Notes: generated by a model from the letters alone, not told the origin. DNA of 58,848 nt from Carboxylicivirga caseinilyticus (GCA_025499705.1 JAFMVE010000037.1:1-58848), one strand, 5' to 3'. Shown: positions 26,994 to 38,173, counted from the first letter of the stretch. Translations and numbers: made by a program.

Positions 26994-29900
26994 ATGAAAG
27001 AAAAACTACTATCCTATTCAATGAGTATCTTTTTATTGTGTATTGGTTTTATTTCCAATGCGCAAGTGGGGCGTGAGTTCTGGTTTGTAGCACCTGAAGT
27101 TACAAATGCTCATGGTGATTCTCCGGTTGTTTTTCGTATTACTACTTTTGATGTTGGCACGAATGTTACCATTTCAAGTCCTGCAAACTCATCTTTCACT
27201 ACCGTTAATGTATATATTGGACCTAATACCCAATATACAGTAAACGATTATAATTATGCTCAGGATGTTATTGAAAACAGGCCGAGCAATCAGGTTAATA
27301 ATAAGGGTATACTAATAACAGCCCATGATGCCGATATCAGCGTTTATTATGAGGTTGTAAATGGTAGTAATCCTGACAAGTTTACGTTAAAAGGTTCAAA
27401 CGCCTTAGGAAATGAATTCTTTGTTCCTTCTCAGAATATATATATTAATCAAACATACACACCAAAGGCTAGTGAGAAAGTAGATATTGTAGCTACAACA
27501 GATGATACAAATATTATATTTATTCCGACTGCTGATGTGGTTGGTTATTCTGCTGGTGATACAATTGAAATAACCCTGAATAGAGGGCAAACATTTTGTG
27601 TTGAAAATACAAACACAACACAAGGTTCATCCTTGGCAGGTTCATATATTTCCTCAAATAGTCCAATTGCTGTTACAATTTCTGACGATTCAATAAATGA
27701 AAATAAGAATGGCGGAGGATCCTGGGATTTAATAGGAGATCAGTTAATACCAACTAATGTTATTGGTTTTAATTATGTGGTTGTTAATACGGCACCCAAC
27801 GGACATAATAAAACAATCAATAAAGTTTTTGTATTGGCCACTGAAGACAATACAAAAATAACCCTAAACGGTAAAACTAACATTGTAACTACCTTAAATA
27901 AAGGACAACAGATAACGATAGATATTACTCAGCATAATATGTACATCGAAGGTACTAAACCAATATATGTCTATCAGTTATCGAGTTTAGATTATGGCAA
28001 TGGTAATGAACTGGGTAGTTCATTAATACCACATTCAGAATGTACAGGATCTGATATGGTTAGCTTTACGCGGATATTTACAGATCACTTTTATCTGCAA
28101 CTATTAGTTAAAGAAGCGGATAAAGAAAACTTTACCATTAAAGATGAAAATGGAAATCAAATATCGGATTTCTTTAAAAATATTGTCTGGAATAAGGTAG
28201 AAGGAAGTGGAGTCGGTGATGAGCAATGGTTTACTTGTAATCTTGATCTAAGTTCTTCAATTTCTACAAATCAACCTTATTATATTTCTAATTCAACAGG
28301 ACTTTTTCACCTGAGTGTTTTAGAGGAAAATGGTAAGAGTGCTAGTTATGGCTACTTTTCGTCATATAGTAATATGGTGATAAGTGGTTTGACTGAAGCT
28401 TGTTATGGAAATGTTTTGAAGTTAACAACCGATGAGGAAATGTTAACCTATCAATGGTTTTCAGACCAACCATCCGGAATTGTTTCTGATCCAACTCAAA
28501 GATCAATTGATGTTAATCAAAGTGGTAAATATTGGGTGCAGGCAGAAATGATATTCGGTGGCTGCGAGTTAGTTGATACAATTGATGTTGTTTTTAATCG
28601 CCCGGATATTGATCTGAAAAATGATACCACTGTTTGTCCGGGAACAGTTTTAGATTTTGCAGGTCAAGAGGTTTCATACACTTATAATTGGAGTAATGGT
28701 GCAAATACAATCAATACAAGTGTTACTGTAACTGAACTTTATGATGAGGATCTATCTGTTTTGGTAACAGATGCGGACGGTTGTACAAATAGTGATACCG
28801 TTAATATTAAAGCATTCATTATACCTGAGATAAATTTAGATTTAGATACTGTTTGTAAAGGTCAGGCAGTTACTATAGTAAATACCTTCTCAGAATACGA
28901 ATGGAGCTTAAACGGAATTATTCTGAATACAGATCCAACTCAAAACTATTTAATACCAAATATATCGGGTACTTATACTGTAAGCTGTTTAACTTCCGAT
29001 GGATGTGATGTAACAAAGAATTTTGACATAGTGGTAAATGAATTACCTGCTGTTGATTTAAATGATGAAACAACTTGTGTGGGAGAATCAATTATAGTTA
29101 ACGGGCCAACAGGAACAGGTTATTCTTATTTATGGAATGATGGTAGTACAAATAGCACGAATGAATTAACAACGGAGGGTACTTTTTGGTTGGAAGTAAC
29201 AGATGCAAATGGTTGTGTTGGAAGAGATGAAGCTGAATTAAGTTTTACAATTCCTTTTCCAATTGATTTAGGCCCAGATAGAGTCGAGTGCGATGAAGCA
29301 TTATTAGACGTCTCTGACTTTCAGAATTATAATAATTTTAGTTGGTTCTTTAATGATGGAGCTGTTGAAACAGAAGTTATTGGTAACCCGACTGAGCATC
29401 AATATCTGGTATTGAAAACAGATGGATCAACCGAGGGACAATACAAGGTAGAAGCTGAAGATGCAAATGGCTGTCCGGTTAAAGATTCAGTAAATGTTAG
29501 TTTTATTCATGTACCAGTACCAGCCATAACTCTTAGTCAAAACTTATGTGCAAATGATACGGTGACTTTAACTGCTTCATCAGGATATAATGCATACAAA
29601 TGGTTTAAAGATGGAGCAGAACAAACTCAGTTTGCTGATTTACGTTCGATAGAAATATTTGAACCGGGTCAATATACTGTTGAGGTAACATTGTCGCAAT
29701 GTTCTGCCAGTAATAATATTGATGTGTTGGAATATGGATTACCTACAGTTGAGTTGAAAGATGGTAATATCATTTGTCCAGGTGGAGAAACCACTTTAAC
29801 GATTGCCAATTATACACAATCATCCAGTGGAGGAGGTCTTGATTATCTTTATTGGGAAACCAATGATAATGTCCGCTTTACAGATTGGTCAACTGCTAAA

Positions 29901-32900
29901 TATAAGGTTGATCAGGTAGGACAATATACTGTTACAGTAGTTGATAAATTTGGTTGTATATCAAATGATCAGGTTGATGTAACTCAACATACGCTTCAAT
30001 CCATTAATTTGACCGAATCATCCATTTGTGAGGATGAAAAAATTACCTTACAAAATCCATTAACCAATGCGCAGAGTTACGAATGGTATCAATTGGTTTC
30101 GGGATCAGAAATTAAAGTAGCTGAAAACAACGATTACATTGTTTCAGGGTTGAATAGTGGTGTTTATTCTTATAAGCTTACTTTATTGGATGCAAATGGT
30201 TGTGAGAATTCTGATACTGTTGATATAACAATCAATGCGACTCCATCTTTCACATTAAATGATGCAACTGTTTGTCCGAATATTAACCATTCTTTTGATG
30301 GTCCCGCCGGTGCTTATCAATATTTATGGAGTGACGGTTCAACTAATCAGTCTTTGGTAATTTCAAATACCGGACAATATACTTTACAAGTTACAGATGC
30401 AAATGGCTGTTCAGCTTCAGAATCAGCTTATTTAAGCAATTATTCACCTATACCAATTAACCTTGGCCCAGATCGTCAGGAATGTGCGGGAATTGATTTG
30501 AGTATTTATTCTATCTCCAATCATTCTAATTATTCCTGGACTTTTAATGATGGTTCTTCAATTACTAATTTATCAGTACCATCACCAGAGGATTCAATGA
30601 TAATTCTTAACGGGCAAACAGCTGATAATGGATTTTATAAGGCAATTGCAGAAGATTTTAATGGTTGCCGTGTTGAAGATAGTATTAAAGTAGAATTTAT
30701 TGTTACAACAGATTTAGAGCTGGTTCAAACAGAGAATTTATGTGAGTCAGATACTATTGAAATAATCGCATCAAATTTATACAAAACATACCTTTGGTAT
30801 CATGATGGAGCGTATCTGCCAGAATATGATGATTTACAATCAATTTATATTAATGAAGAAGGAAGATATACAGTGGTTGCTTCTGTTCCAGGTTGTGTAA
30901 AAACAAATCACACTGATGTAGAGAAGCACGGATTGCCATCAGTTACCTTACCTAATGATTATTCTATTTGTCCGGATGTAGAAACAACTATTTCGAATGT
31001 TCAGTTTACAGGCGTAGATCAATATAGTGTCTTCGACTATTTATATTGGAATGGAGATAGCAATACAAGATATAGCGATATTAGTCAGGCTTCATATGAG
31101 GTATCTGCTCCGGGAATATATACTGTTACGGTTGTTGATACGTTGGGGTGTAAAGCATCAGACAATATTGAAATTACAGAGTTTGCAGTTACGCCACCTG
31201 AACTTAATGGTCCGTTTACAGCCTGTAATGATATAGGTGTTACCTTACAAAATACAGCAATTAATCCATTAAGTTATTCATGGTTTAAGGTTGTATCTGG
31301 TATGGATATCAATGTTGCTAATGATGTTGACTACCTGGCAAATACAAGTGGAACCTATAAATTAGAGGTTGTAGATGTAAATGGCTGTGAAAGTAAAGAT
31401 AGTGTGGAAATTACCATTAATTCTGTGCCGGAGTTTAAATTGGATGATGCCATTGTTTGTCCTGGTATCACGCATCGGTTTGAAGATATCAATCTTAATG
31501 TTGCTAATTATGACTATTTGTGGAGTGATAACTCTACCAACTCTTATCTGGAGACAAATCAGGCAGGTACCTATAGTTTACAAGTAACGGATAAAAACAC
31601 ATTGTGTTCTTCTGTCGAATCCGTTGAATTATCGAATTATACACCGGTTACTTTTGAGTTGGGAAATGATTTGTCAGCATGTGTTGAAACAGACCTCACC
31701 ATAACAGCTCCTTCATCATTCTTTAATTATATATGGAAATATAATGATGGATTGAATCCTGAAGTGACTTTAGTAAATCAAAACCCTGAAAATGAATATC
31801 AAATTATTAATGCCCAGGTTTCTCATTCGGGAGATTATATTGTTGAAGCCAATGATGTAAATGGCTGTGCAGTATCAGATGGGTTGAATATTGAGATATA
31901 TAATATTGCTACTCCGGAACTTGAATTGTCTAATTATTTGTGTGAAGATGAAAAGGCAACCATTATTGCAACTGCCGGATATGATAGTTATGAATGGTAT
32001 CGAAACGGGCTTTTAATGTCTTCTAATCAAAATCTTGAGATTGATGCATTTGGATTTTATGCACTTGTAACAACTTACCGACAATGTGTAAGAACAAATG
32101 ATATGAATGTAACGGAATATAGTAAACCAAGTGTTCAACTTCCAATTGCTTATTCCATCTGTCCCGGCGAACAGGATGAATTAAGAGTTTCTTCATACGC
32201 AGGTAGTCCTTTTGATTATCTGTATTGGAATGATGCCACCAATCAACGCTATAGTTCTTGGCAGACAGCCAAGTATAATGTGACAATACCAGGCGAATAT
32301 TCTGTAACGGTTGTTGATACTTTGGGTTGTGCGGCTTCAGCAACAATTCAGATATCGGAAAATTCTGTTACTCCATTGAACCTACCAGAATCATTCACCA
32401 ACTGTTTAAATACAGGACAGACGTTAACTCATAATGAGACTAACTATCAATCATACTCCTGGTATAAGTTGAATAAAAATGGAGAACAGTGGTTGGCAAC
32501 AGATATTGATTATCCGGCAACAGAACCAGGTAGTTATAAATTAGAATTAGTTGATGTGAATGGCTGTCAGAAATCAGATACAACCGTAGTGATTTTAAAT
32601 CCATTCCCTGATATTGATTTGGGTGATGATCGTACAGCTTGTGAGATGGAATATTTGGTGATCACAGCTCAAGGCGATTTTGCAAGTTATAAATGGAATG
32701 ATGATGCAAGCTTGAATACCAATGAGTTGTTGGTGACAACAGCAGGTAAATATAAGGTTGAGGTTACTAATACAGTTGGTTGTGTGGCAGCAGATTCTGT
32801 TGAGATAAATGTACAGCCTGCACCGCAACTGGATTTGGGCCCTGATGTAACTCTTTGTCCGGGATTGACACATTCTTTATCAGCTCCGGCAGGTTATAGC

Positions 32901-33920
32901 TATTTATGGTCTAATGGTTCTGTTGATCAGAATATTGTAGTGGAAGATGGTAGACATGCTTTGAAAATTACTGATAACAATGGATGTAGTAGTACCGATA
33001 CTGTTACTGTAAGCTATTTTCCACAGGTAGTTGTTGATCTGGGAGAAGACGAATATATCTGTCCTGTTCTGGGAGCAATTGAGTTGGATGCCGGCGATTT
33101 TGTTTCTTATGAATGGCAAAATGGTGAAGTTACAAGAACAATAAGGGGAGAAATTTCAGATACCGTAAATATTGTGAATGTTGTTGATGCTAATGGCTGT
33201 CGTGGTTTTGATACCAAGATGGTAAAACATCTGAGTGAACCTGAAATTGAGTTGTTGAATGATACTTCTATATGTAGCGTTGATTCATTATTACTGTCTG
33301 TAGACTGGACGTATAACAATATTCAGTGGAGCACAGGTGAGCAGTATCCTGAAATTTGGGTAAGTAATCCTGGTATCTATTCTGTGCTTGTAAACGATGG
33401 ATGTTTCTATTTAGCCGATACCATGGAGATGGTAGTTGTACCAACTCCTATTATTGCCAGCCTTGATACTTCAATTTATGCTCAGGTAGTGTTGTATCCA
33501 CAAGGAGGAACAGAGCCTTATCAATATTCCATTAATGATGGATTTTATCAGAATGATAATGTATTTAGAAACCTGGAAAATGGAGAATATATATTCAACG
33601 TGATGGATGTGAATGGATGTATGGTTTCCGAAATAGTAAATATCAATGACAATTTAGATCTGGAAATTCCAAAATTTATTACTCCCAATGGCGATGGATA
33701 TAATGATACCTGGGAGATCACAGGCTTAGATCGTTTACCCGAGAGTATTATTAGTATTTACGATCGATATGGAAAGCTTTTACATAAATACTCAGCTACT
33801 GATCCGGGGTGGGATGGTAAATATTTAGGTAAGCCAATGAAGTCTGATGATTATTGGTATGTGATAGAACTTGTACCTCTTGGTAAACACTTAAAAGGTA
33901 ATTTAACCTTAAAACGATGA
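26994..33920 (+). CDS. Giant T9SS type B cargo with IgGFc-binding domain and Ig-like super-repeats
   Basis: A 2308-residue surface or secreted protein. A signal peptide covers residues 1-24. An IgGFc-binding-type domain follows (about 25-460; starts GREFWFVAPEV). Then come more than twenty Ig/PKD-like beta modules of about 80 residues. Most hold two cysteines, one near the start (VCPG) and one in the end motif DANGC. Residues 760-1948 are three super-repeats of 398, 399 and 392 residues, each of about five different modules. The C-terminus (about 2225-2308) is a type B sorting domain: FITPNGDGYNDTW, IYDRYGK, then a short basic end. Its stop overlaps the ATG of a PorP/SprF gene. An adhesin role is inferred from layout; the binding partner is unknown. 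Confidence 0.88.
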   Translation: MKEKLLSYSMSIFLLCIGFISNAQVGREFWFVAPEVTNAHGDSPVVFRITTFDVGTNVTISSPANSSFTTVNVYIGPNTQYTVNDYNYAQDVIENRPSNQVNNKGILITAHDADISVYYEVVNGSNPDKFTLKGSNALGNEFFVPSQNIYINQTYTPKASEKVDIVATTDDTNIIFIPTADVVGYSAGDTIEITLNRGQTFCVENTNTTQGSSLAGSYISSNSPIAVTISDDSINENKNGGGSWDLIGDQLIPTNVIGFNYVVVNTAPNGHNKTINKVFVLATEDNTKITLNGKTNIVTTLNKGQQITIDITQHNMYIEGTKPIYVYQLSSLDYGNGNELGSSLIPHSECTGSDMVSFTRIFTDHFYLQLLVKEADKENFTIKDENGNQISDFFKNIVWNKVEGSGVGDEQWFTCNLDLSSSISTNQPYYISNSTGLFHLSVLEENGKSASYGYFSSYSNMVISGLTEACYGNVLKLTTDEEMLTYQWFSDQPSGIVSDPTQRSIDVNQSGKYWVQAEMIFGGCELVDTIDVVFNRPDIDLKNDTTVCPGTVLDFAGQEVSYTYNWSNGANTINTSVTVTELYDEDLSVLVTDADGCTNSDTVNIKAFIIPEINLDLDTVCKGQAVTIVNTFSEYEWSLNGIILNTDPTQNYLIPNISGTYTVSCLTSDGCDVTKNFDIVVNELPAVDLNDETTCVGESIIVNGPTGTGYSYLWNDGSTNSTNELTTEGTFWLEVTDANGCVGRDEAELSFTIPFPIDLGPDRVECDEALLDVSDFQNYNNFSWFFNDGAVETEVIGNPTEHQYLVLKTDGSTEGQYKVEAEDANGCPVKDSVNVSFIHVPVPAITLSQNLCANDTVTLTASSGYNAYKWFKDGAEQTQFADLRSIEIFEPGQYTVEVTLSQCSASNNIDVLEYGLPTVELKDGNIICPGGETTLTIANYTQSSSGGGLDYLYWETNDNVRFTDWSTAKYKVDQVGQYTVTVVDKFGCISNDQVDVTQHTLQSINLTESSICEDEKITLQNPLTNAQSYEWYQLVSGSEIKVAENNDYIVSGLNSGVYSYKLTLLDANGCENSDTVDITINATPSFTLNDATVCPNINHSFDGPAGAYQYLWSDGSTNQSLVISNTGQYTLQVTDANGCSASESAYLSNYSPIPINLGPDRQECAGIDLSIYSISNHSNYSWTFNDGSSITNLSVPSPEDSMIILNGQTADNGFYKAIAEDFNGCRVEDSIKVEFIVTTDLELVQTENLCESDTIEIIASNLYKTYLWYHDGAYLPEYDDLQSIYINEEGRYTVVASVPGCVKTNHTDVEKHGLPSVTLPNDYSICPDVETTISNVQFTGVDQYSVFDYLYWNGDSNTRYSDISQASYEVSAPGIYTVTVVDTLGCKASDNIEITEFAVTPPELNGPFTACNDIGVTLQNTAINPLSYSWFKVVSGMDINVANDVDYLANTSGTYKLEVVDVNGCESKDSVEITINSVPEFKLDDAIVCPGITHRFEDINLNVANYDYLWSDNSTNSYLETNQAGTYSLQVTDKNTLCSSVESVELSNYTPVTFELGNDLSACVETDLTITAPSSFFNYIWKYNDGLNPEVTLVNQNPENEYQIINAQVSHSGDYIVEANDVNGCAVSDGLNIEIYNIATPELELSNYLCEDEKATIIATAGYDSYEWYRNGLLMSSNQNLEIDAFGFYALVTTYRQCVRTNDMNVTEYSKPSVQLPIAYSICPGEQDELRVSSYAGSPFDYLYWNDATNQRYSSWQTAKYNVTIPGEYSVTVVDTLGCAASATIQISENSVTPLNLPESFTNCLNTGQTLTHNETNYQSYSWYKLNKNGEQWLATDIDYPATEPGSYKLELVDVNGCQKSDTTVVILNPFPDIDLGDDRTACEMEYLVITAQGDFASYKWNDDASLNTNELLVTTAGKYKVEVTNTVGCVAADSVEINVQPAPQLDLGPDVTLCPGLTHSLSAPAGYSYLWSNGSVDQNIVVEDGRHALKITDNNGCSSTDTVTVSYFPQVVVDLGEDEYICPVLGAIELDAGDFVSYEWQNGEVTRTIRGEISDTVNIVNVVDANGCRGFDTKMVKHLSEPEIELLNDTSICSVDSLLLSVDWTYNNIQWSTGEQYPEIWVSNPGIYSVLVNDGCFYLADTMEMVVVPTPIIASLDTSIYAQVVLYPQGGTEPYQYSINDGFYQNDNVFRNLENGEYIFNVMDVNGCMVSEIVNINDNLDLEIPKFITPNGDGYNDTWEITGLDRLPESIISIYDRYGKLLHKYSATDPGWDGKYLGKPMKSDDYWYVIELVPLGKHLKGNLTLKR
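29271..32837 (+). repeat. Three tandem 1.2-kb coding super-repeats
   Basis: Copies begin at the same landmark (LGPDRVEC, LGPDRQEC, LGNDLSAC) at 29271, 30465 and 31662, giving lengths of 1194, 1197 and 1176 bases. All spacings are multiples of three. Each copy carries the same ordered set of five Ig-like modules. The copies have diverged at many residues, so the duplication is not recent. The next landmark (LGPDVTLC) at 32838 closes the third copy. Confidence 0.75.
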
Positions 33921-34927
33921 AGAAGCTTTTAGCAATATTATTTGGTATTACCATTACCCTAACGGTGGTTAATGGCCAAAAATATTATCTGACAAATCAA
34001 TATGTATATGACTTGTTTCAGATGAATCCTTCAGCGGCTGCATTCCAGAAGAACTGCATTACCATGCATGGATTTTATCAGAAGCAATGGCTTGGTACTG
34101 ATTTAGCACCAAGTACACAAATATTAAGTTTACAAATGCCTGTTGGCGGACAGATGGGATCTGGTACTTACATTTATAATGACAGAAATGGAAACTATAA
34201 AGAATTGGGTTTAAATCAGGCCTTCTCATATGAAATATTGTTATTGAAGAAAAGAAAGAAACTTATGACTCTTTCTTTTGGTTTATCCTTTTTACTGGAG
34301 CAAACCTCTTTAGATATGTCTAATTTATTGGATGGGGGAGCTTTCGATCCAATCATTACGGGTGCTGGAGAAAGTGGTTTTGGATTCAACGCGAGTACGG
34401 GAGCTTTGCTTAAATATAATGAAACGCATATAGGATTTGCCATTACCAATCTCCTACCTGAAACAAACTCTATGTATCAGTCGATGTATGAACCAGACAG
34501 GGTATTGGATTTTAATCTTCATGCTGGAGGTAGTTTTAAGGTGGCCGATAGAGATCTGTACCTTGAACCATTGTTCATGTTCAGAAAAAATGTTCTAACC
34601 GATAGCAGAATGGACTTAAATCTAAAAGCTTATTTACCCACTCCAAATCCCGATTGGTCGACATGGGGATTAGTTGCTTACAGACACACCGTAGATCATA
34701 AATTTGGAAAAAGTCTTGGATTGGCTTTTACAGGCGGTGTTGTTTATCAGCAGGTTAGTCTTGGTCTTGAATATCAACTTGGTTTAACAAGGGCTCAGAT
34801 AGATTATGGTAGTAATTATCAATTAGTTCTTAGTTACAGGATTTGCCGCGAAAGAGGTAAGGGTGCTATACCATGCTCTAAAATCAGGCGAAATAGGAAA
34901 TCTAATTACCAGTTTTTGGGGTATTAA
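33917..34927 (+). CDS. PorP/SprF family outer-membrane protein
   Basis: A 336-residue beta-barrel protein with a signal peptide (about 1-20). The opening text NQYVYDLFQMNPSAAAF and YQKQWLGTDLAPST is the PorP/SprF hallmark, in a slightly divergent form. Alternating strands run to the C-terminus. The ATG overlaps the stop of the giant cargo gene by 4 bases (ATGA), so the two are translationally coupled. In Flavobacterium, SprF-like proteins are needed to secrete or attach type B cargo encoded next to them. This one should therefore serve the giant protein, by inference. It ends in a basic tail (RRNRKSNYQFLGY). Confidence 0.88.
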   Translation: MKKLLAILFGITITLTVVNGQKYYLTNQYVYDLFQMNPSAAAFQKNCITMHGFYQKQWLGTDLAPSTQILSLQMPVGGQMGSGTYIYNDRNGNYKELGLNQAFSYEILLLKKRKKLMTLSFGLSFLLEQTSLDMSNLLDGGAFDPIITGAGESGFGFNASTGALLKYNETHIGFAITNLLPETNSMYQSMYEPDRVLDFNLHAGGSFKVADRDLYLEPLFMFRKNVLTDSRMDLNLKAYLPTPNPDWSTWGLVAYRHTVDHKFGKSLGLAFTGGVVYQQVSLGLEYQLGLTRAQIDYGSNYQLVLSYRICRERGKGAIPCSKIRRNRKSNYQFLGY

Positions 34928-34977
34928 TAATTAATCATGTTCAATCATTTTTTTATTGAAGTGTATTACAGATATAT

Positions 34978-35008
34978 TTTGTGAAGTATATCCTAAATAT
35001 TATGTTTG
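34978..35008 (+). promoter_or_regulatory. Promoter of the second cargo/PorP-SprF operon
   Basis: TTTG (34978-34981), 19 bases, TATGTTTG (35001-35008) is an exact match to TTTG-N19-TAnnTTTG. The GTG start at 35030 follows with a leader of about 15 bases. The two cargo pairs are therefore likely separate transcription units. Confidence 0.7.
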
Positions 35009-35029
35009 TAGAAACACTTAAACATACTT

Positions 35030-35992
35030 GTGATTCGACATCTTCAAATAGCCATTTTAAGCTTTGTATTTGCTTTGACATATATTAATGTGAGATCACA
35101 CAATAATGTCATTTCTTTTTCACCATTTACTTTGTCTGTTAATGAGATACAAAGTTCTGTAATCGCCTATAATGACTATGCTGTAGTAAATGAAAGTGAG
35201 ACCGTTAGGATTAATGTATTGAATAATGATATAGGTGTAAATGAGGGAGTTGGTTCTCTGGTTGTCGAATCAGATCCTGCGCATGGAACTGTTATTGTAA
35301 ATAATGATAATACTATACAGTATACACCCGAAAAAGGATATAATGGAATGGATCAGTTTACATATAAAGTTTGTAATAACTCTGGTTCATGTGATGAAGC
35401 CATAGTTGATATAAGGGTTGATGATGTGCACTACATACCTGAAGCTGTTAATGATTCGATGGTATATTTTCATGAAACAAATACTGTTTATTCGATACTT
35501 GATAATGATATTATAAAAGGGGATTTACCATATGTTGTTACAATTCTACAGAACTTTACCAAAGGGGATGCATACCTTGATGATGATTCATTGATTCCTG
35601 CCTTTCCCCGGAATTTTGGAGGAATAGACTCGCTTCAGTATTCTCTTTGTGATGCTGATAATGACTGCTCTGAAGCATGGGTTTTTATCGATGTTCAGAA
35701 TGATGGTACCACCGATTTTTTTATACCAAATGGCTTTTCTCCTAATGGGGATGGATATAACGATACTTTTTATATTCCTGACTTCAGGCAATATACCAAC
35801 ATTTCAGTGACCATTATTAATGAATGGGGGCAAACCGTATTCAGTGAAAGCAATTATCAGAATAACTGGAACGGTAATGCTAATTCCGGACTAATGAAAG
35901 GTAAGTCTGTGCCCAGTGGAACTTATTATTATGTATTTTCTATTGAAGGTATTTCTCAGTCTCTAACGGGTTCAATTTACTTAAGCAGATAA
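35030..35992 (+). CDS. Small T9SS type B cargo with tandem cadherin/Ig-like domains
   Basis: A 320-residue secreted protein starting at GTG. A signal peptide covers about 1-24. A first Big_9/cadherin-like domain (about 40-135) has VNVLNND-like text (RINVLNNDIG), TVIVNNDNTIQYTP and GYNGMDQFTYKVCN. A second, shorter copy follows (about 140-230), with YSILDNDI and GGIDSLQYSLCD. The C-terminal type B sorting domain (about 235-320) begins FIPNGFSPNGDGYNDTFY and ends GSIYLSR. Its stop overlaps the ATG of a second PorP/SprF gene by one base. It repeats on a small scale the layout of the giant gene upstream; the function is unknown. Confidence 0.87.
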   Translation: MIRHLQIAILSFVFALTYINVRSHNNVISFSPFTLSVNEIQSSVIAYNDYAVVNESETVRINVLNNDIGVNEGVGSLVVESDPAHGTVIVNNDNTIQYTPEKGYNGMDQFTYKVCNNSGSCDEAIVDIRVDDVHYIPEAVNDSMVYFHETNTVYSILDNDIIKGDLPYVVTILQNFTKGDAYLDDDSLIPAFPRNFGGIDSLQYSLCDADNDCSEAWVFIDVQNDGTTDFFIPNGFSPNGDGYNDTFYIPDFRQYTNISVTIINEWGQTVFSESNYQNNWNGNANSGLMKGKSVPSGTYYYVFSIEGISQSLTGSIYLSR

Positions 35993-36957
35993 TGGGAAAA
36001 CGAAGTTACATAGTTATACTGCTTTTGTTACTTTCATTACGAGTACTTGCTCAGTTAGAACCGCTGTCAACTCAGTACATGTATTCTCAATTGATGATTA
36101 ATCCCGGATATGCTGGGGTCAGAAATGCCTTTTCAGTAAATATTATGGCCCGGCATCAATGGATGGGAATCGATGGTGCTCCGGTCAATTACAATGTATC
36201 TGTTCATTCTCCATTAAATAAATCAATGGTTTCACTGGGGGGAGCCTTAAATTCTTATCAGGTCGGTCCAACTCAAAATAATCGAGTTAATTTTTATTAC
36301 TCTTATTTGATACGGTTACGTTATAATATGTTTATGTCGATGGGTGTTACGGCAATAACAAATCATTATGGATTTAAAGGACTGGATTGGAAATTAATTG
36401 ATCAGGAGGATCCTGATTTTGTTGGTACGTCCCAAAATAGTTTCAAACCAAATTTTGGAGCAGGTCTATTTATTTATTCACCATCTTTTTATTTTGGATT
36501 TTCTATTCCTCAGTTCTTAGCTTATGGGTTTAAAAATAAAGATAGTGATCAGATACTCACTGAAGTCAAAAGACATTATTATATTTCTTCAGGCTATGGT
36601 TTTGCGCTCAATAAAGAGTTTTATCTAAAACCCTCAACTTTGGTTCGATTTGTTGAAAATGGCATGTATAGTATTGATGCAAATGTTGAAATGTTGTATA
36701 GCGAGATTTTCTCTGTTGGGATATCCTATCGGATAAATAATTCTATTGCATTTATTGGTGGCTTTCGCATTAGCGATAATATTAATATGCACTATTCGTA
36801 TGATTTGTCTACCGCTCCTTCGGGTATTTCAAAAGGAAGTCATGAAATAACCTTAAGTTTTGATACAAATAAAATACTCAGAAGAAACCGAAACAGAATG
36901 TTTAGCAAAAAGAAGAAGGAAGAAAGTGGAGCAATGCGTTCAATCAGGTATTTCTAA
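35992..36957 (+). CDS. PorP/SprF family outer-membrane protein
   Basis: A 321-residue beta-barrel protein with a signal peptide ending LRVLAQ (about residue 21). It carries the canonical family text: STQYMYSQLMINPGYAGVR and MARHQWMGIDGAP, then alternating strands and a final ITLSFD strand with a basic C-terminal tail. The ATG shares one base with the preceding stop (TAATG), so it is coupled to the small type B cargo. Among Bacteroidota such pairs work with the type IX secretion system; this copy probably serves the adjacent cargo. It is closer to the family consensus than the copy at 33917. Confidence 0.92.
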   Translation: MGKRSYIVILLLLLSLRVLAQLEPLSTQYMYSQLMINPGYAGVRNAFSVNIMARHQWMGIDGAPVNYNVSVHSPLNKSMVSLGGALNSYQVGPTQNNRVNFYYSYLIRLRYNMFMSMGVTAITNHYGFKGLDWKLIDQEDPDFVGTSQNSFKPNFGAGLFIYSPSFYFGFSIPQFLAYGFKNKDSDQILTEVKRHYYISSGYGFALNKEFYLKPSTLVRFVENGMYSIDANVEMLYSEIFSVGISYRINNSIAFIGGFRISDNINMHYSYDLSTAPSGISKGSHEITLSFDTNKILRRNRNRMFSKKKKEESGAMRSIRYF

Positions 36958-37108
36958 TAATTCAATTCATTCGTCTTTAAATTTTTAAAGCCTCCAAACT
37001 ATATTGTTAGGCATTCCCGGATTCCTCAAAGATGAATACCTATTGTTACCATTCTTAAGTGTGATGGAATGAAAATAAATTACTGAATTATAGATTGATA
37101 AAATAAAA

Positions 37109-37134
37109 AAAAGCCTCCGCAAAGGGAGGCTTTT
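37109..37134. terminator. Bidirectional terminator
   Basis: AAAAGCCTCC (37109-37118) pairs perfectly with GGAGGCTTTT (37125-37134) around GCAAAG, with A-runs before and T-runs after. It sits between the convergent PorP/SprF and GAPDH genes and can serve both. Confidence 0.85.
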
Positions 37135-37153
37135 AAAATATATGGAAATTCAA

Positions 37154-38173
<1,020 letters not shown>

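Noticed and set aside
29271-32837. Repetitive DNA considered as CRISPR or mobile repeats
   Set aside because: The repeats are in one open frame, long, diverged and protein-coding. There are no short identical units with spacers.
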